From assembly GCF_022664455.2 (NCBI RefSeq), contig NZ_JAKRKC020000001.1, positions 3,911,001 through 3,975,000 on the forward strand: a stretch of DNA of 64,000 nt, given 5' to 3'. This document shows, piece after piece, positions 20,790 through 28,414 of this stretch; within the stretch, counting starts at the first letter, position 1, and every line of letters starts with the position of its first letter. The DNA is from Actinomadura luzonensis. GTDB taxonomy: Bacteria; Actinomycetota; Actinomycetes; Streptosporangiales; Streptosporangiaceae. A program made the position numbers and the translations under genes. Under the pieces are notes generated by a model. The model did not search any database. It was not told where the DNA came from and was given only the letters and a program-made list of their open reading frames with translations.

Positions 20790-21791
20790 TCACGGGCTGG
20801 TCGCCGTTGGACCTGGTGTGCCGCCGGAGAGCGCGTGCGTGGCGGCGGCGACCGCGGCGGCGGCCTTGGGCGCGGCCAGCCAGCGCAGCACCTCGGCGGC
20901 GGTCTCGCGCGGGGCCTCCATCTGCGGGACGTGCCCGACGCCGGGCAGCACGACCAGGTCCCACCAGGGGTGGCTCCTGACCAGCGCCCGGGACGCGGCG
21001 GCCGGCACCAGCCGGTCCCGCTCGCCGTGGACGACCAGCGCGGGCGCGCGCACCGCCCGGATCGCCCGGCGGTAGGCCGAGCCCGGCATGCCGCCCGCGG
21101 TGCGGACGACGGAGCGGGCGGCGTGCACGAAGTCGCGTTCGACGTGCGTCAGCCCGAGCTCGCCGCGGCGGCGGGTCAGCTCGATGTGCTCGTGCACGAC
21201 CTCGGGCGGCACCTTGGCCGGGTCGGCGCAGATCAGCCGCAGGATCAGCGGGACGACCGTCTCGGCGGGCAGCGCCCGGCGGCGCGCCATCATCGCCGTC
21301 CCGAACCACGGCGCCGTGTACACCATGAACACCGCCGCCACCAGCGGGTCCGGCAGCGCCGGCACGAACGCGGCGGCCGGGTCCAGCAGCACCAGCCCCG
21401 ACACCGCGCGCGGGCACAGGCCCGCCTCGATGAGGGAGATCATGCCGCCCATGGAGTTGCCCATGAGGATCACCGGCTCGCCCGGCACCCGCTCGATGAA
21501 GCGGTGCAGCAGCTCCCGGTTCGCCGGCACGGTGGTGGGGCGGCCGAGCGCCTGGGTGAGGCCGTGCCCGGCCAGGTCCGGCGCGATCAGCCGGCACGTC
21601 CCGGTCAGGAGGGGGGCGACGGCGATCCAGTTCAGCGCCGAGCCGCCGAGGCCGTGCACCGCGACGACGACGGGGCCGGCCTCAGGGCCGCCGAAGTCGA
21701 GATAGTGGAGGGGGCCGGCGAGATCGGCCCACCGGCTCGTCCCCGGCCTGCCCGGCGCGGGCGGGCGGCCGTTCTCCCTCGTCGCCGACAT
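20790..21791 (-). CDS. alpha/beta hydrolase
   Basis: A 333-residue alpha/beta-hydrolase-fold protein. The oxyanion-hole strand VVAVHGLGGSALNW, the nucleophile elbow LMGNSMGGMISL (Ser), the acidic residue in VVHGERDRLVP and the catalytic His in PGVGHVPQME form a complete triad. A GGGGGAG ribosome site sits directly before its ATG and supports this start. With this start the gene overlaps the 3' end of the GAF gene by 110 bases in another frame, which is unusual. It lies between the GAF and WS/DGAT genes in one operon, so a lipase or esterase role in storage-lipid turnover is plausible but unproven. Confidence 0.85.
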   Translation of the reverse strand: MSATRENGRPPAPGRPGTSRWADLAGPLHYLDFGGPEAGPVVVAVHGLGGSALNWIAVAPLLTGTCRLIAPDLAGHGLTQALGRPTTVPANRELLHRFIERVPGEPVILMGNSMGGMISLIEAGLCPRAVSGLVLLDPAAAFVPALPDPLVAAVFMVYTAPWFGTAMMARRRALPAETVVPLILRLICADPAKVPPEVVHEHIELTRRRGELGLTHVERDFVHAARSVVRTAGGMPGSAYRRAIRAVRAPALVVHGERDRLVPAAASRALVRSHPWWDLVVLPGVGHVPQMEAPRETAAEVLRWLAAPKAAAAVAAATHALSGGTPGPTATSP

Positions 21792-22362
21792 CTGCTCCCC
21801 CTTCGCGCCCGCTGCCTTCGTGGACGGCCTCCTCGGGCGGGAGGCCGGGTGCGGCCCCGGGGACGGCGAACGCCTGGACGGCGCGGAGCAGCCGCACCGC
21901 AGCCTGCAGGTCGCGGTGGGCCTCCAGCATCCGTCCGGCCGCCGTCGCGAACCTGACGAGGAACTCCTCGTCGTGGTCGTCGAAGTCGCCGCCCGCCACC
22001 CACAGCGACGCCTGGTGCCGGGTGTTCAGCGGGACGGGCACGCTGAGCACGCGGAACCGCACGGCGTCCAGGCGCACCGGGTCGCCGCCGGCGGCCAGGG
22101 CGGCGAGCGCGTCCCCCGACTCCAGCCACCTGAGCACGCCGAGCGGGTCGCCGGGAGGGGTCCGCACGTGCAGCGAATGAGCCACGCCCCGGACCGCGTC
22201 CACCTCCACCAGGCCCGCGTGGTCGGCGCCGCAGATCTCGGCCGCGACGCCGACCAGGCCGTCGATGAGCTGCTCCGCGTCGTGCGCGGCGAGGACGTCG
22301 GTCAGGGCACGCAGCCCGGGCGCGGTCAGGCGCGGCGGTGCTACCGGATCCGTGATGCCCAT
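21682..22362 (-). CDS. GAF-domain protein with disordered C-terminus
   Basis: A 226-residue protein. Residues about 18-155 resemble a GAF sensory domain (LIDGLVGVAAEICGADHAGLVEVD, with VLSVPVPLNTRHQASLWV as central strand), without recognisable output, kinase or DNA-binding domain. The last 55 residues are Gly/Glu/Arg-rich and end inside the first 110 bases of the downstream hydrolase gene. That part may be the result of a lost earlier stop codon rather than a folded segment. A GGTGAGA site precedes the ATG. Two DosR-like boxes lie 65-102 nt upstream. GAF domains bind heme or small ligands in DosS-type sensors, but no heme ligand can be assigned here. Confidence 0.75.
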   Translation of the reverse strand: MGITDPVAPPRLTAPGLRALTDVLAAHDAEQLIDGLVGVAAEICGADHAGLVEVDAVRGVAHSLHVRTPPGDPLGVLRWLESGDALAALAAGGDPVRLDAVRFRVLSVPVPLNTRHQASLWVAGGDFDDHDEEFLVRFATAAGRMLEAHRDLQAAVRLLRAVQAFAVPGAAPGLPPEEAVHEGSGREGGADVGDEGERPPARAGQAGDEPVGRSRRPPPLSRLRRP

Positions 22363-22427
22363 GGGTTCTCACCCCGGCTCCTGAGTGGACACCCCCCATG
22401 GTTCGGCAGGGGCGGCGGAGCCGGTAA

Positions 22428-22464
22428 GGGTCCTTCGCCCCAAGATCCGGGGGACTTCCGTACG
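22428..22464 (-). promoter_or_regulatory. pair of DosR-like boxes upstream of GAF/hydrolase/DGAT/ligase operon
   Basis: GGGTCCTTCGCCC (22428-22440) and GGGACTTCCGTACG (22451-22464) lie 65 and 88 nt before the GAF start. The second differs from the box at 42899 only in the right arm (TACG for TCCC). Paired boxes are common at DosR promoters. Each is weaker than the best copies in this window. Confidence 0.55.
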
Positions 22465-22494
22465 AGCCCGCCCGCTGCGCCCCGGACTGACCGG

Positions 22495-24303
22495 TCAGGG
22501 ACGCCGGCGGGCCTTGATGACGTAGTCGACGTGGGTGCCGGGCGTGCCGTCCGGGGCGGGGCGCTCGCGGGTGAACTCCTCGCAGGTCAGCACCTCCCAC
22601 TCGGGCTCGCCCAGCTTCACGGCGTCGAGGACGTCGCCCGGCGTCGGGAAGGCCGTCTCGACCGGCGGCTCGTCCTGCATCCAGGACGGCCACCCCAGGT
22701 GCCCGGTGATCAGCAGTACCCCGCCGGGGACGACGGCCGCGGCGGCGGCGCGCAGGATCTCCTCGCGGGGCAGCTCCACCGGCGAGTGCAGGTAGCTGGC
22801 GGACACCAGGTCGTAGGAGCCCGCGGGGAAGGACTCGGCCAGGTCGTGCCGCTGCCACTCCACGAGGCCGGCGACGCCCGCCCGGACGGCCTCCTCGGCG
22901 GCGCGGTCGAGGGCCACCTGGGAGATGTCGGCGGCGGTCACCCGCCAGCCGCGCGCGGCCAGCCAGATCGCGTCGGCGCCTTCGCCGCAGCCCAGGTCGA
23001 GGGCGCGGCCAGGAGCCAGGCCGGTCACCTCGCGGACGAGGGCCAGGTTGGGGTTGCCGCTCCAGATGCGCGTCTGCTCGCCGTAGCGGCCGTTCCAGAA
23101 CTCCTCGGCCGACATCCCCTCCGGCACCTCGAAAGCACCCTGCCCGTGCCCGTGCCCGTGCCCTTGACCGCCGTGCCCGTGGCCTTCCGCGTCGCCGTCG
23201 CCGTCACCGGCGCTGCCGGGGCCTTCGGAGCGGCCACCACCGCCGTGCCCCCCTCGGCCACCGTGACCACCGCTGTCGTGCTGGTGCACGTCGTGCTGCG
23301 GTGAGCGGCCGCTCCCCAGGGGCTCGTCCTGATGGCCGGCGGCGGCGCGGTGGGCGGCGACGGCGCGGCGGCTCTCCTGCTCGATCAGGTCCGCGTTGAT
23401 GGCCGCCGCCGCCCGCACCGCGCCCGCCGCCGCGGCGATGACCTGGTCGGCCACGCTGGCGGCGTTGCCGGCCACCCACACCCCCGGCACCCGGGTCGCG
23501 CCCGTGGCGTCGGCGGGCACGTGGGTGCCGATGACGTGCCCGGCCATGACCAGTTCCTCGGTCTCCAGCCCGAGGCCGGGCAGCAGGTCGGCGCGCGCGT
23601 TCATCCGGGTGCCGACGGCGAGCGCCTCGCACGCGACGACCTCTCCCCCGGCCAGCCGCACCCCGGTCAGCCGGTCGCCGGTGATCTCCAGGCCGGACAC
23701 CCGCTCCTCGACCACGCGCACGCCGCGCGCGGCCAGCTTCTCGCGCTGCTCCTCGTCCGGACGGGGTCCGTCGTGCAGGACGAACGTCACGCGGTCGCTC
23801 CACTGCCGCCACAGCAGCGCCTGGTGCACCCCGAGCGGCCCGGTCGACAGCACCGCGATGGGCCGGTCGCGCACCTCCCACCCGTGGCAGTACGGGCAGT
23901 GCAGCACGTCCCTGCCCCACCGTTCGGCCAGCCCCGGCACGTCGGGCAGCTCGTCCACCAGCCCGGTGGCCAGCAGCAGCCGCTCGGCCACGACCGCGGA
24001 GCCGTCGGCCAGCGTCACCCGGAACGGTCCGGGGTCCTCGCCGCCGAGGCGTTCCGCGGCCACCACGGTGCCGGTGACGATCTCGCCGCCGTACCCGGCG
24101 ACCTCCTCGCGGCCGGTGGCCAGCAGCTCGTGGGGCGGCGTCCCCTCCCTGGTCAGGAAGGCGTGCACGCCCTGGGCGGGCGCGTTGCGCGGGCGGCCCG
24201 CGTCCACGACGAGCACCTTGCGGCGGGCCCGTCCCAGGGTCAGCGCCCCGCTCAGCCCGGCGGCCCCGCCGCCCACCACCACCACGTCGTACTTCGCGTT
24301 CAC
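22495..24303 (-). CDS. fused dithiol-oxidase/thioredoxin-reductase-like flavoprotein and SAM methyltransferase
   Basis: A 602-residue two-enzyme fusion. The N-terminal half is a thioredoxin-reductase-like FAD/NAD(P) oxidoreductase: VVVGGGAAGLSGALTLGRAR, redox motif CPYCHGWE, C-terminal FAD motif GVWVAGNAASVADQV. The CxxCHGxE pattern is closer to dithiol oxidases such as GliT and HlmI than to classical thioredoxin reductase (CATC). A linker of about 70 residues holds ten histidines among Gly, Asp and Gln (ending GHGHGHGQG). The C-terminal 195 residues are a class I methyltransferase (ALDLGCGEGADAIWLAARGW) resembling the TehB/thiopurine group. GTG 24303 is chosen because AAGGAG lies 8 bases upstream. 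It may oxidise and methylate thiol, selenium or tellurium compounds; this is inferred. Confidence 0.85.
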   Translation of the reverse strand: MNAKYDVVVVGGGAAGLSGALTLGRARRKVLVVDAGRPRNAPAQGVHAFLTREGTPPHELLATGREEVAGYGGEIVTGTVVAAERLGGEDPGPFRVTLADGSAVVAERLLLATGLVDELPDVPGLAERWGRDVLHCPYCHGWEVRDRPIAVLSTGPLGVHQALLWRQWSDRVTFVLHDGPRPDEEQREKLAARGVRVVEERVSGLEITGDRLTGVRLAGGEVVACEALAVGTRMNARADLLPGLGLETEELVMAGHVIGTHVPADATGATRVPGVWVAGNAASVADQVIAAAAGAVRAAAAINADLIEQESRRAVAAHRAAAGHQDEPLGSGRSPQHDVHQHDSGGHGGRGGHGGGGRSEGPGSAGDGDGDAEGHGHGGQGHGHGHGQGAFEVPEGMSAEEFWNGRYGEQTRIWSGNPNLALVREVTGLAPGRALDLGCGEGADAIWLAARGWRVTAADISQVALDRAAEEAVRAGVAGLVEWQRHDLAESFPAGSYDLVSASYLHSPVELPREEILRAAAAAVVPGGVLLITGHLGWPSWMQDEPPVETAFPTPGDVLDAVKLGEPEWEVLTCEEFTRERPAPDGTPGTHVDYVIKARRRP

Positions 24304-24373
24304 AGGTGTGTCTCCTTCCGCATCGCTTCGATGCGCCACTGTCCGGGATGGAGCGACGAGTTGACAAATGTCG

Positions 24374-24388
24374 TTGCCAAAGCGGCAA
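24374..24388. promoter_or_regulatory. inverted repeat upstream of oxidoreductase-methyltransferase gene
   Basis: TTGCC-AAAGC-GGCAA is a perfect 5-bp inverted repeat 70 nt before the GTG start of the fusion gene. It is next to GACAAATGTC, another near-palindrome (24363-24372). This is a candidate operator of unknown regulator in an otherwise featureless 285-base gap (24304-24588). Confidence 0.4.
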
Positions 24389-24588
24389 AGCGCATCTCCG
24401 GCCGGTGATCACGGAGACGCACGACCTGACCACGCAGGGGCCGCGCCGTCGAGGAGAGTGTCAGGGTGGCGGCGTCGCGAAAGCCCAGCCAGGAGCACAT
24501 TTGTGATCATTGTGCGGACGCGGTTGATCTTGCCGTTGTAATCTTCCTCCGGCCATCAGGAACCCCAACGAGATCGAGGGACCAGCTC

Positions 24589-26052
24589 GTGATCCGACGC
24601 CCCAGGGCAGCACTGTTAACCGCAACGGCCGTCCTCCTCGCCACCGCCCTCGCGCAGCCCGCCGCCGCGGACGACACCGGCACCAGGCCGGCCGTCGTGC
24701 GGCCGGTCTCGGGCGTCAGCCCGCTGCCCGCCGGCTGCGGCGGCACCCCGCCCGACGGCTACGTCCTCAACCCCAACACCGAGGTCCTGCCCGCGCTCGC
24801 GGTGGACCCGAGGCGCCCCCAGCACCTGGTCACCGTGTTCCAGCAGGACCGCTGGAACCGGTACGGCAGCAACGGCGCGGTCACCGCCGTGTCGGAGGAC
24901 CGCGGCCTGACCTGGAAGACCTCCGCCGGCCTGCCGGCCTTCTCGCGCTGCAACGGCGGCACGGCCGCCAACGGCGGCGACTACGACGTCACGACCGACC
25001 ACTGGGTCACCATCACGCCGTCGGGCGCGGCGGTGGCGGCGTCGCTGTCGATGTCCCGGGCCGGCGACGTGACGGCCATCCTGGTGTCCAGGTCCGGCGA
25101 CGGCGGCCGCACCTGGGACGCGCCGGTCACCCTCCAGCGCGACGACAACGTGCGCTTCTTCAACGACCGCCCGAGCGTCACCGCCGACCCCTACCGGCCG
25201 GGCGTCGTCTACGCAGTCTGGGACCGCATCGACGACCAGTCCACCGACACGGCCCCGAACTGGGTCCAGCCGGTCTACCTGGCGAAGTCGACCGACGACG
25301 GGCGTACGTGGAGCACGAGCAAGGTGTTCGACGTGCCGGCCAACAGCGGCGTCATCGGCACCCAGCTCGTGGCGCTGCCGGACGGCACGCTGCTGATCGG
25401 CATGCACCACGAGACGACCGACGAGGGCTTCACCCAGGTCATCCGCTCCACGGACGGCGGCCGGACCTGGTCCGCGCCGACCCTGAACGTGCCCGCCCCG
25501 ATGGCGGTGGGCCCGCGCATCCCCGACCCGGACAACTCGGGCGACCCCATCAGGAACGCCGCCCTGCCGCTGCTGGCGGCCCAGCCGGGCACCCGCGTGG
25601 TCAACGCCACCTGGCCGAGCCAGGACGCCGACGGCACCTTCCACGTGGCCTACTCGCGTTCGGCGGACGGCGGGCGCACCTGGTCCGCCCCGATCCGGGT
25701 GGACAGGACGCCCACCGGCTCGGCCGCCGTACCGGCTGTCGCCGTGTCCCGTACGGGCACCGTGGCGGTCACGTACTACGACTTCCGCAACAACACCGCC
25801 GACCCCGGCCTGCCGACGGACGTGTGGGCCGTGACCTGCGCGAGCGACTGCACGCAGGCCGGGTCGTGGCGCGAGCAGCACCTCGAGGGCCCGTTCGACG
25901 CCCGCCAGGTCCCCCTGACCAGCGTGGGACGCCTGCTCGGCGACTACACCGGCCTGGTCTCGACCGGTGACGCCTTCACCGCCGTGTACGGCGTGACCAC
26001 CGGCGACGCCGCGAACCCCGTGGACCTGCACAGCGCCATCTTCACCCGCTGA
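24589..26052 (+). CDS. secreted sialidase-like (BNR/Asp-box) beta-propeller protein
   Basis: A 487-residue exported protein. GTG 24589 is preferred, with GAGGG 8 bases upstream. The product begins with a classic signal peptide (RRP, hydrophobic core ALLTATAVLLATALA, cleavage near QPAAA-DD). Five Asp boxes follow the pattern S-x-D-x-G-x-T-W: SEDRGLTW, SGDGGRTW, STDDGRTW, STDGGRTW and SADGGRTW. This implies a six-bladed propeller as in exo-alpha-sialidases and related surface proteins. Four to five Cys are present, including CNGG and TCASDC. The usual catalytic Tyr/Glu pair and Arg triad could not be placed with confidence, so enzymatic sialidase activity is not assured. The gene stands alone and is followed by a hairpin. 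Confidence 0.85.
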   Translation: MIRRPRAALLTATAVLLATALAQPAAADDTGTRPAVVRPVSGVSPLPAGCGGTPPDGYVLNPNTEVLPALAVDPRRPQHLVTVFQQDRWNRYGSNGAVTAVSEDRGLTWKTSAGLPAFSRCNGGTAANGGDYDVTTDHWVTITPSGAAVAASLSMSRAGDVTAILVSRSGDGGRTWDAPVTLQRDDNVRFFNDRPSVTADPYRPGVVYAVWDRIDDQSTDTAPNWVQPVYLAKSTDDGRTWSTSKVFDVPANSGVIGTQLVALPDGTLLIGMHHETTDEGFTQVIRSTDGGRTWSAPTLNVPAPMAVGPRIPDPDNSGDPIRNAALPLLAAQPGTRVVNATWPSQDADGTFHVAYSRSADGGRTWSAPIRVDRTPTGSAAVPAVAVSRTGTVAVTYYDFRNNTADPGLPTDVWAVTCASDCTQAGSWREQHLEGPFDARQVPLTSVGRLLGDYTGLVSTGDAFTAVYGVTTGDAANPVDLHSAIFTR

Positions 26053-26066
26053 GCGACCGGCCACCC

Positions 26067-26104
26067 GGCGGCGGGGTCCCCGGCCCCGCCGGAACCCCGC
26101 CGCC
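26067..26104. terminator. GC-rich stem-loop between convergent genes
   Basis: GGCGGCGGGG (26067-26076) pairs perfectly with CCCCGCCGCC (26095-26104). The enclosed 18 bases can form a smaller GC hairpin. It lies 14 bases after the sialidase-like gene's stop and before the 3' end of the convergent small secreted protein gene, so it may serve both. Confidence 0.55.
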
Positions 26105-26154
26105 CCGGCCGTCCTGGGAACCCCGCCGCCGGCCACCCTCACGCGCCGGCCGCC

Positions 26155-26652
26155 CTAGGACGCCCTGGTGTGCCACCAGCCGCGCGTGCACGACCACCTG
26201 CCCGCGGCCTTCACGCACGCCCGGAACTTGCGGCCGCCCGGGTCGTCCACCGCGAACGACGTGGCGCTGCGCCCGCCCCTGCCCACGACCGCGTGGCAGG
26301 CGTGATAGGTGCGGCCGCCGTCGTCGGTCCAGTCGATGGAGACCCGGTCGCCGGCGCGCAGGCCCGTGCCGTACGCCCACCACACGTCGCGGCCCCGGTA
26401 GACGCCGCCGGCCGCGTACAGGTGCACCGCGCCGCGGCGTCCCCGCGCCCCTGCCATCCGCTCCCAGGTGCTCCTCGGCACCTGGCGCGTCACCCGCAGC
26501 CGCGCGCCGCACGAGTAGTTGATCGGCCCCGCGGCCTCGGCCCGCGACACCTGCCGGGCGTCCTGCCGCGCGGCGGCGCCGGCGGGCGGGACAACGGTCA
26601 GGACACCGCCGGCCACCATCGCGGCGACGGCCAGAACTCGCAAGTCACGCAT
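26155..26652 (-). CDS. small secreted protein, unknown function
   Basis: A 165-residue protein of no recognised family. The start at 26652 has a GAGGGGGAG ribosome site. The N-terminus is a signal peptide (MRDLRVLAVAAMVAGGVL, then AGAAA as a probable cleavage site). The mature part contains four cysteines (in NYSCGARL, YHACHAV, FRACVKA and WSCTRGW), consistent with two disulfides, and is rich in Trp, Tyr, Arg and Gly. The spacing pattern (aromatic-rich strands such as VWWAYGTGLRAGDRVSIDW) suggests a small extracellular beta-sandwich. It is transcribed toward the sialidase-like gene and divergently from the next ORF. Confidence 0.7.
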   Translation of the reverse strand: MRDLRVLAVAAMVAGGVLTVVPPAGAAARQDARQVSRAEAAGPINYSCGARLRVTRQVPRSTWERMAGARGRRGAVHLYAAGGVYRGRDVWWAYGTGLRAGDRVSIDWTDDGGRTYHACHAVVGRGGRSATSFAVDDPGGRKFRACVKAAGRWSCTRGWWHTRAS

Positions 26653-26846
26653 GTGCTCCCCCTCTGGTGCGGAATCTCGTTGCCCGAACGGTAGGAGCGG
26701 CCGCGTTGAGAAGGTGTTGAGCCCCCGTTGACCCGCCCCCCGGCCGCCCGCCGGTCCGCCACGATGCTGCCGCTGTCCGTGCACCTCGACTGCCGGCCGG
26801 GCGTCACAGCAGTGATGCCGGAAACTCTCCGTGGAAGGCGGTCTCC

Positions 26847-27713
26847 ATGAGCAGAGCACTGGTCACGCTTCTCCTGATCGCGGTGGCGCCTTTCGTCCTG
26901 GTCGGCGAGAACACCGCGCACCGGGACCCGCTCGCGATTCTGCGTTCCTGGGACGCTTTCCCGGTGCATGCGAGGCCGCGCCCGCTCGTCCTCCTGACCG
27001 GCCTCCCCATGGTGGAGAAATCGAGGAAGGTCGTCACTCGCGTGCGACTCGCGACGGACCTGCCCCGTGGCGCCCGGATGACAGCCGAGGTCGCATTACC
27101 CGATGGGGCCGTCACGTCACCGCTGACGTCCGCGACGGAGGCGTACGGGGCATTGAGCTCGCACATGGACGGGCGTCCCGCGCCGGCACAGGTGGGAGCG
27201 GTGATCGGGGCCGAAGGCGTGGTGCGCGCGTTCCCCTCGGACCGCGGTCTCGTGTCGTTGCCGGCTTGGCGGTTCGCCCTGGCCGAGGGCGGGGCGTTGA
27301 TATGGCCGGCCCTTCCTGCGCGGTTCTTCTGGCGCCTCGGGGAGGTCGGCCCTTCGTCCGCGATCGTCAAGGCGGCCGCGAGTACCGGCAGTCCGGACGT
27401 CACGCTCTGGATGGGCGCCGGACGTTCCTGCGGCTCGGCCCCGGATGTTCGTCCGGAAATCTCGATCAGCGAGAGCGGCACGGCGGTGGTGATCCGACGG
27501 ATCGCACATTCCGCACGGGACCGCGGCGATTGCATCGAGGCGGCTTATCTCGACGCTCGGCCCTACGTCTACCGGCTGAACCGCCCATTGGGAGACAGAG
27601 GGCTGCTCGATGACTCCGGGAACGTGGTGGTGGCCGGTGAGCGAGCCGCGGGAAGGCCCCGGGGGCGGCGGCAGGCGGTGGGCGCTGGTGGCAGGCTGTG
27701 GGTATGGAAGTGA
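26847..27713 (+). CDS. exported hypothetical protein
   Basis: A 288-residue protein, family not recognised. The ATG has a moderate upstream GGCGGTCTCC region rather than a clear ribosome site. Residues 4-19 (ALVTLLLIAVAPFVLV) form a signal sequence or membrane anchor. The rest looks like an extracellular soluble domain with two Cys near the C-terminal third (GRSCGSA, RGDCIEA). The base composition is slightly less GC-biased at third positions than in its neighbours (codons such as cga, att and ggg are frequent), which may signal acquisition by transfer. The last 25 residues, rich in Arg and Gly, overlap the promoter and first codons of the following regulator, so the true stop may have been earlier in an ancestor. 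Confidence 0.6.
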   Translation: MSRALVTLLLIAVAPFVLVGENTAHRDPLAILRSWDAFPVHARPRPLVLLTGLPMVEKSRKVVTRVRLATDLPRGARMTAEVALPDGAVTSPLTSATEAYGALSSHMDGRPAPAQVGAVIGAEGVVRAFPSDRGLVSLPAWRFALAEGGALIWPALPARFFWRLGEVGPSSAIVKAAASTGSPDVTLWMGAGRSCGSAPDVRPEISISESGTAVVIRRIAHSARDRGDCIEAAYLDARPYVYRLNRPLGDRGLLDDSGNVVVAGERAAGRPRGRRQAVGAGGRLWVWK

Positions 27714-28282
27714 ACGACGTGCTGCAGGCGGTGGGGCCGCGGCTGCGGGCGCTGCGGCAGGAGCGCGGGGTGACGCTGACGGACCTGTCCAAGAGCACCG
27801 GCATCTCGGTCAGCACGCTGTCGCGGCTGGAGTCGGGGCAGCGCAAGCCGACCCTGGAGCTGCTGCTGCCGCTCGCCCGCGCCCACCAGGTGCAGCTCGA
27901 CGAGCTGGTGGACGCGCCGGTGACCGGCGACCCGCGGGTGCACATGCGGCCGGTGAAGCGGCACGGCGTGACGTTCATCCCGCTGAGCCGGCGTCCCGGC
28001 GGGCTGCAGGCGATCAAGCAGATCTATCCGCCGGGGTGGCCGGGGTTCGAGCCGGAGCAGCAGGTCCACGAGGGGTATGAGTGGCTGTACGTGTTGTCGG
28101 GGCGGCTGCGGCTGCTGCTCGGGCCGCACGAGGTGCTGCTGAAGCCGGGCGAGGCGGCCGAGTTCGACACGCGCACCCCGCACGCCTTCACCGTGCCGGA
28201 CGCCGAGCCGGCCGAGGTGCTGGCGCTGTTCGGGCCGCAGGGTGAGCGTATCCACGTGCGGGCCAGGCCCGCCGCCAAGTGA
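27704..28282 (+). CDS. XRE-family transcriptional regulator with cupin sensor domain
   Basis: A 192-residue regulator. Residues 8-65 form a lambda-repressor-type helix-turn-helix (RLRALRQERGVTLTDLSKSTGISVSTLSRLESGQRKPTLE region). Residues about 100-185 form a small cupin barrel (VHEGYEWLYVLSGRLRLLLG, LKPGEAAEFDTRTPHAF), in which His and Glu could bind metal or a small effector. This domain pair is widespread in actinomycetes, where members often control a nearby oxidoreductase or transport gene. The start overlaps the previous stop by about 10 bases. ATG 27704 is preferred to GTG 27698, although neither has a strong ribosome site. Confidence 0.88.
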   Translation: MEVNDVLQAVGPRLRALRQERGVTLTDLSKSTGISVSTLSRLESGQRKPTLELLLPLARAHQVQLDELVDAPVTGDPRVHMRPVKRHGVTFIPLSRRPGGLQAIKQIYPPGWPGFEPEQQVHEGYEWLYVLSGRLRLLLGPHEVLLKPGEAAEFDTRTPHAFTVPDAEPAEVLALFGPQGERIHVRARPAAK

Positions 28283-28342
28283 GCCGTCCGCGGCGCACCG
28301 GCCCCCTGACCGGCCGCGAACCGGCCCCGTGGTGGCCGCCGA

Positions 28343-28356
28343 GCGCCTAAAGTCCC
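28343..28356 (+). promoter_or_regulatory. DosR-like box upstream of Rv1733c-type membrane protein gene
   Basis: Read on the minus strand the site is GGGACTTTAGGCGC. This has 12 of 14 matches to GGGACTTTAGTCCC, with an intact left half including TTAG. It ends 58 nt before the ATG at 28415, the same spacing seen for GAPDH and both well-placed redox genes. In M. tuberculosis Rv1733c is a DosR regulon member, which makes the placement meaningful. Confidence 0.6.
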
Positions 28357-28414
28357 AGTGCGGAGCGACCTTGGACTCTGCCTGGAAGGATCCCGCCGGG
28401 AGCAAGGTGGTGCG

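Noticed and set aside
20780..20793. GGGCACTTCGTCAC upstream of the WS/DGAT gene as a DosR-like box
   Set aside because: The GGGAC half is broken and both arms have mismatches. The WS/DGAT gene more likely belongs to the GAF operon with better boxes.
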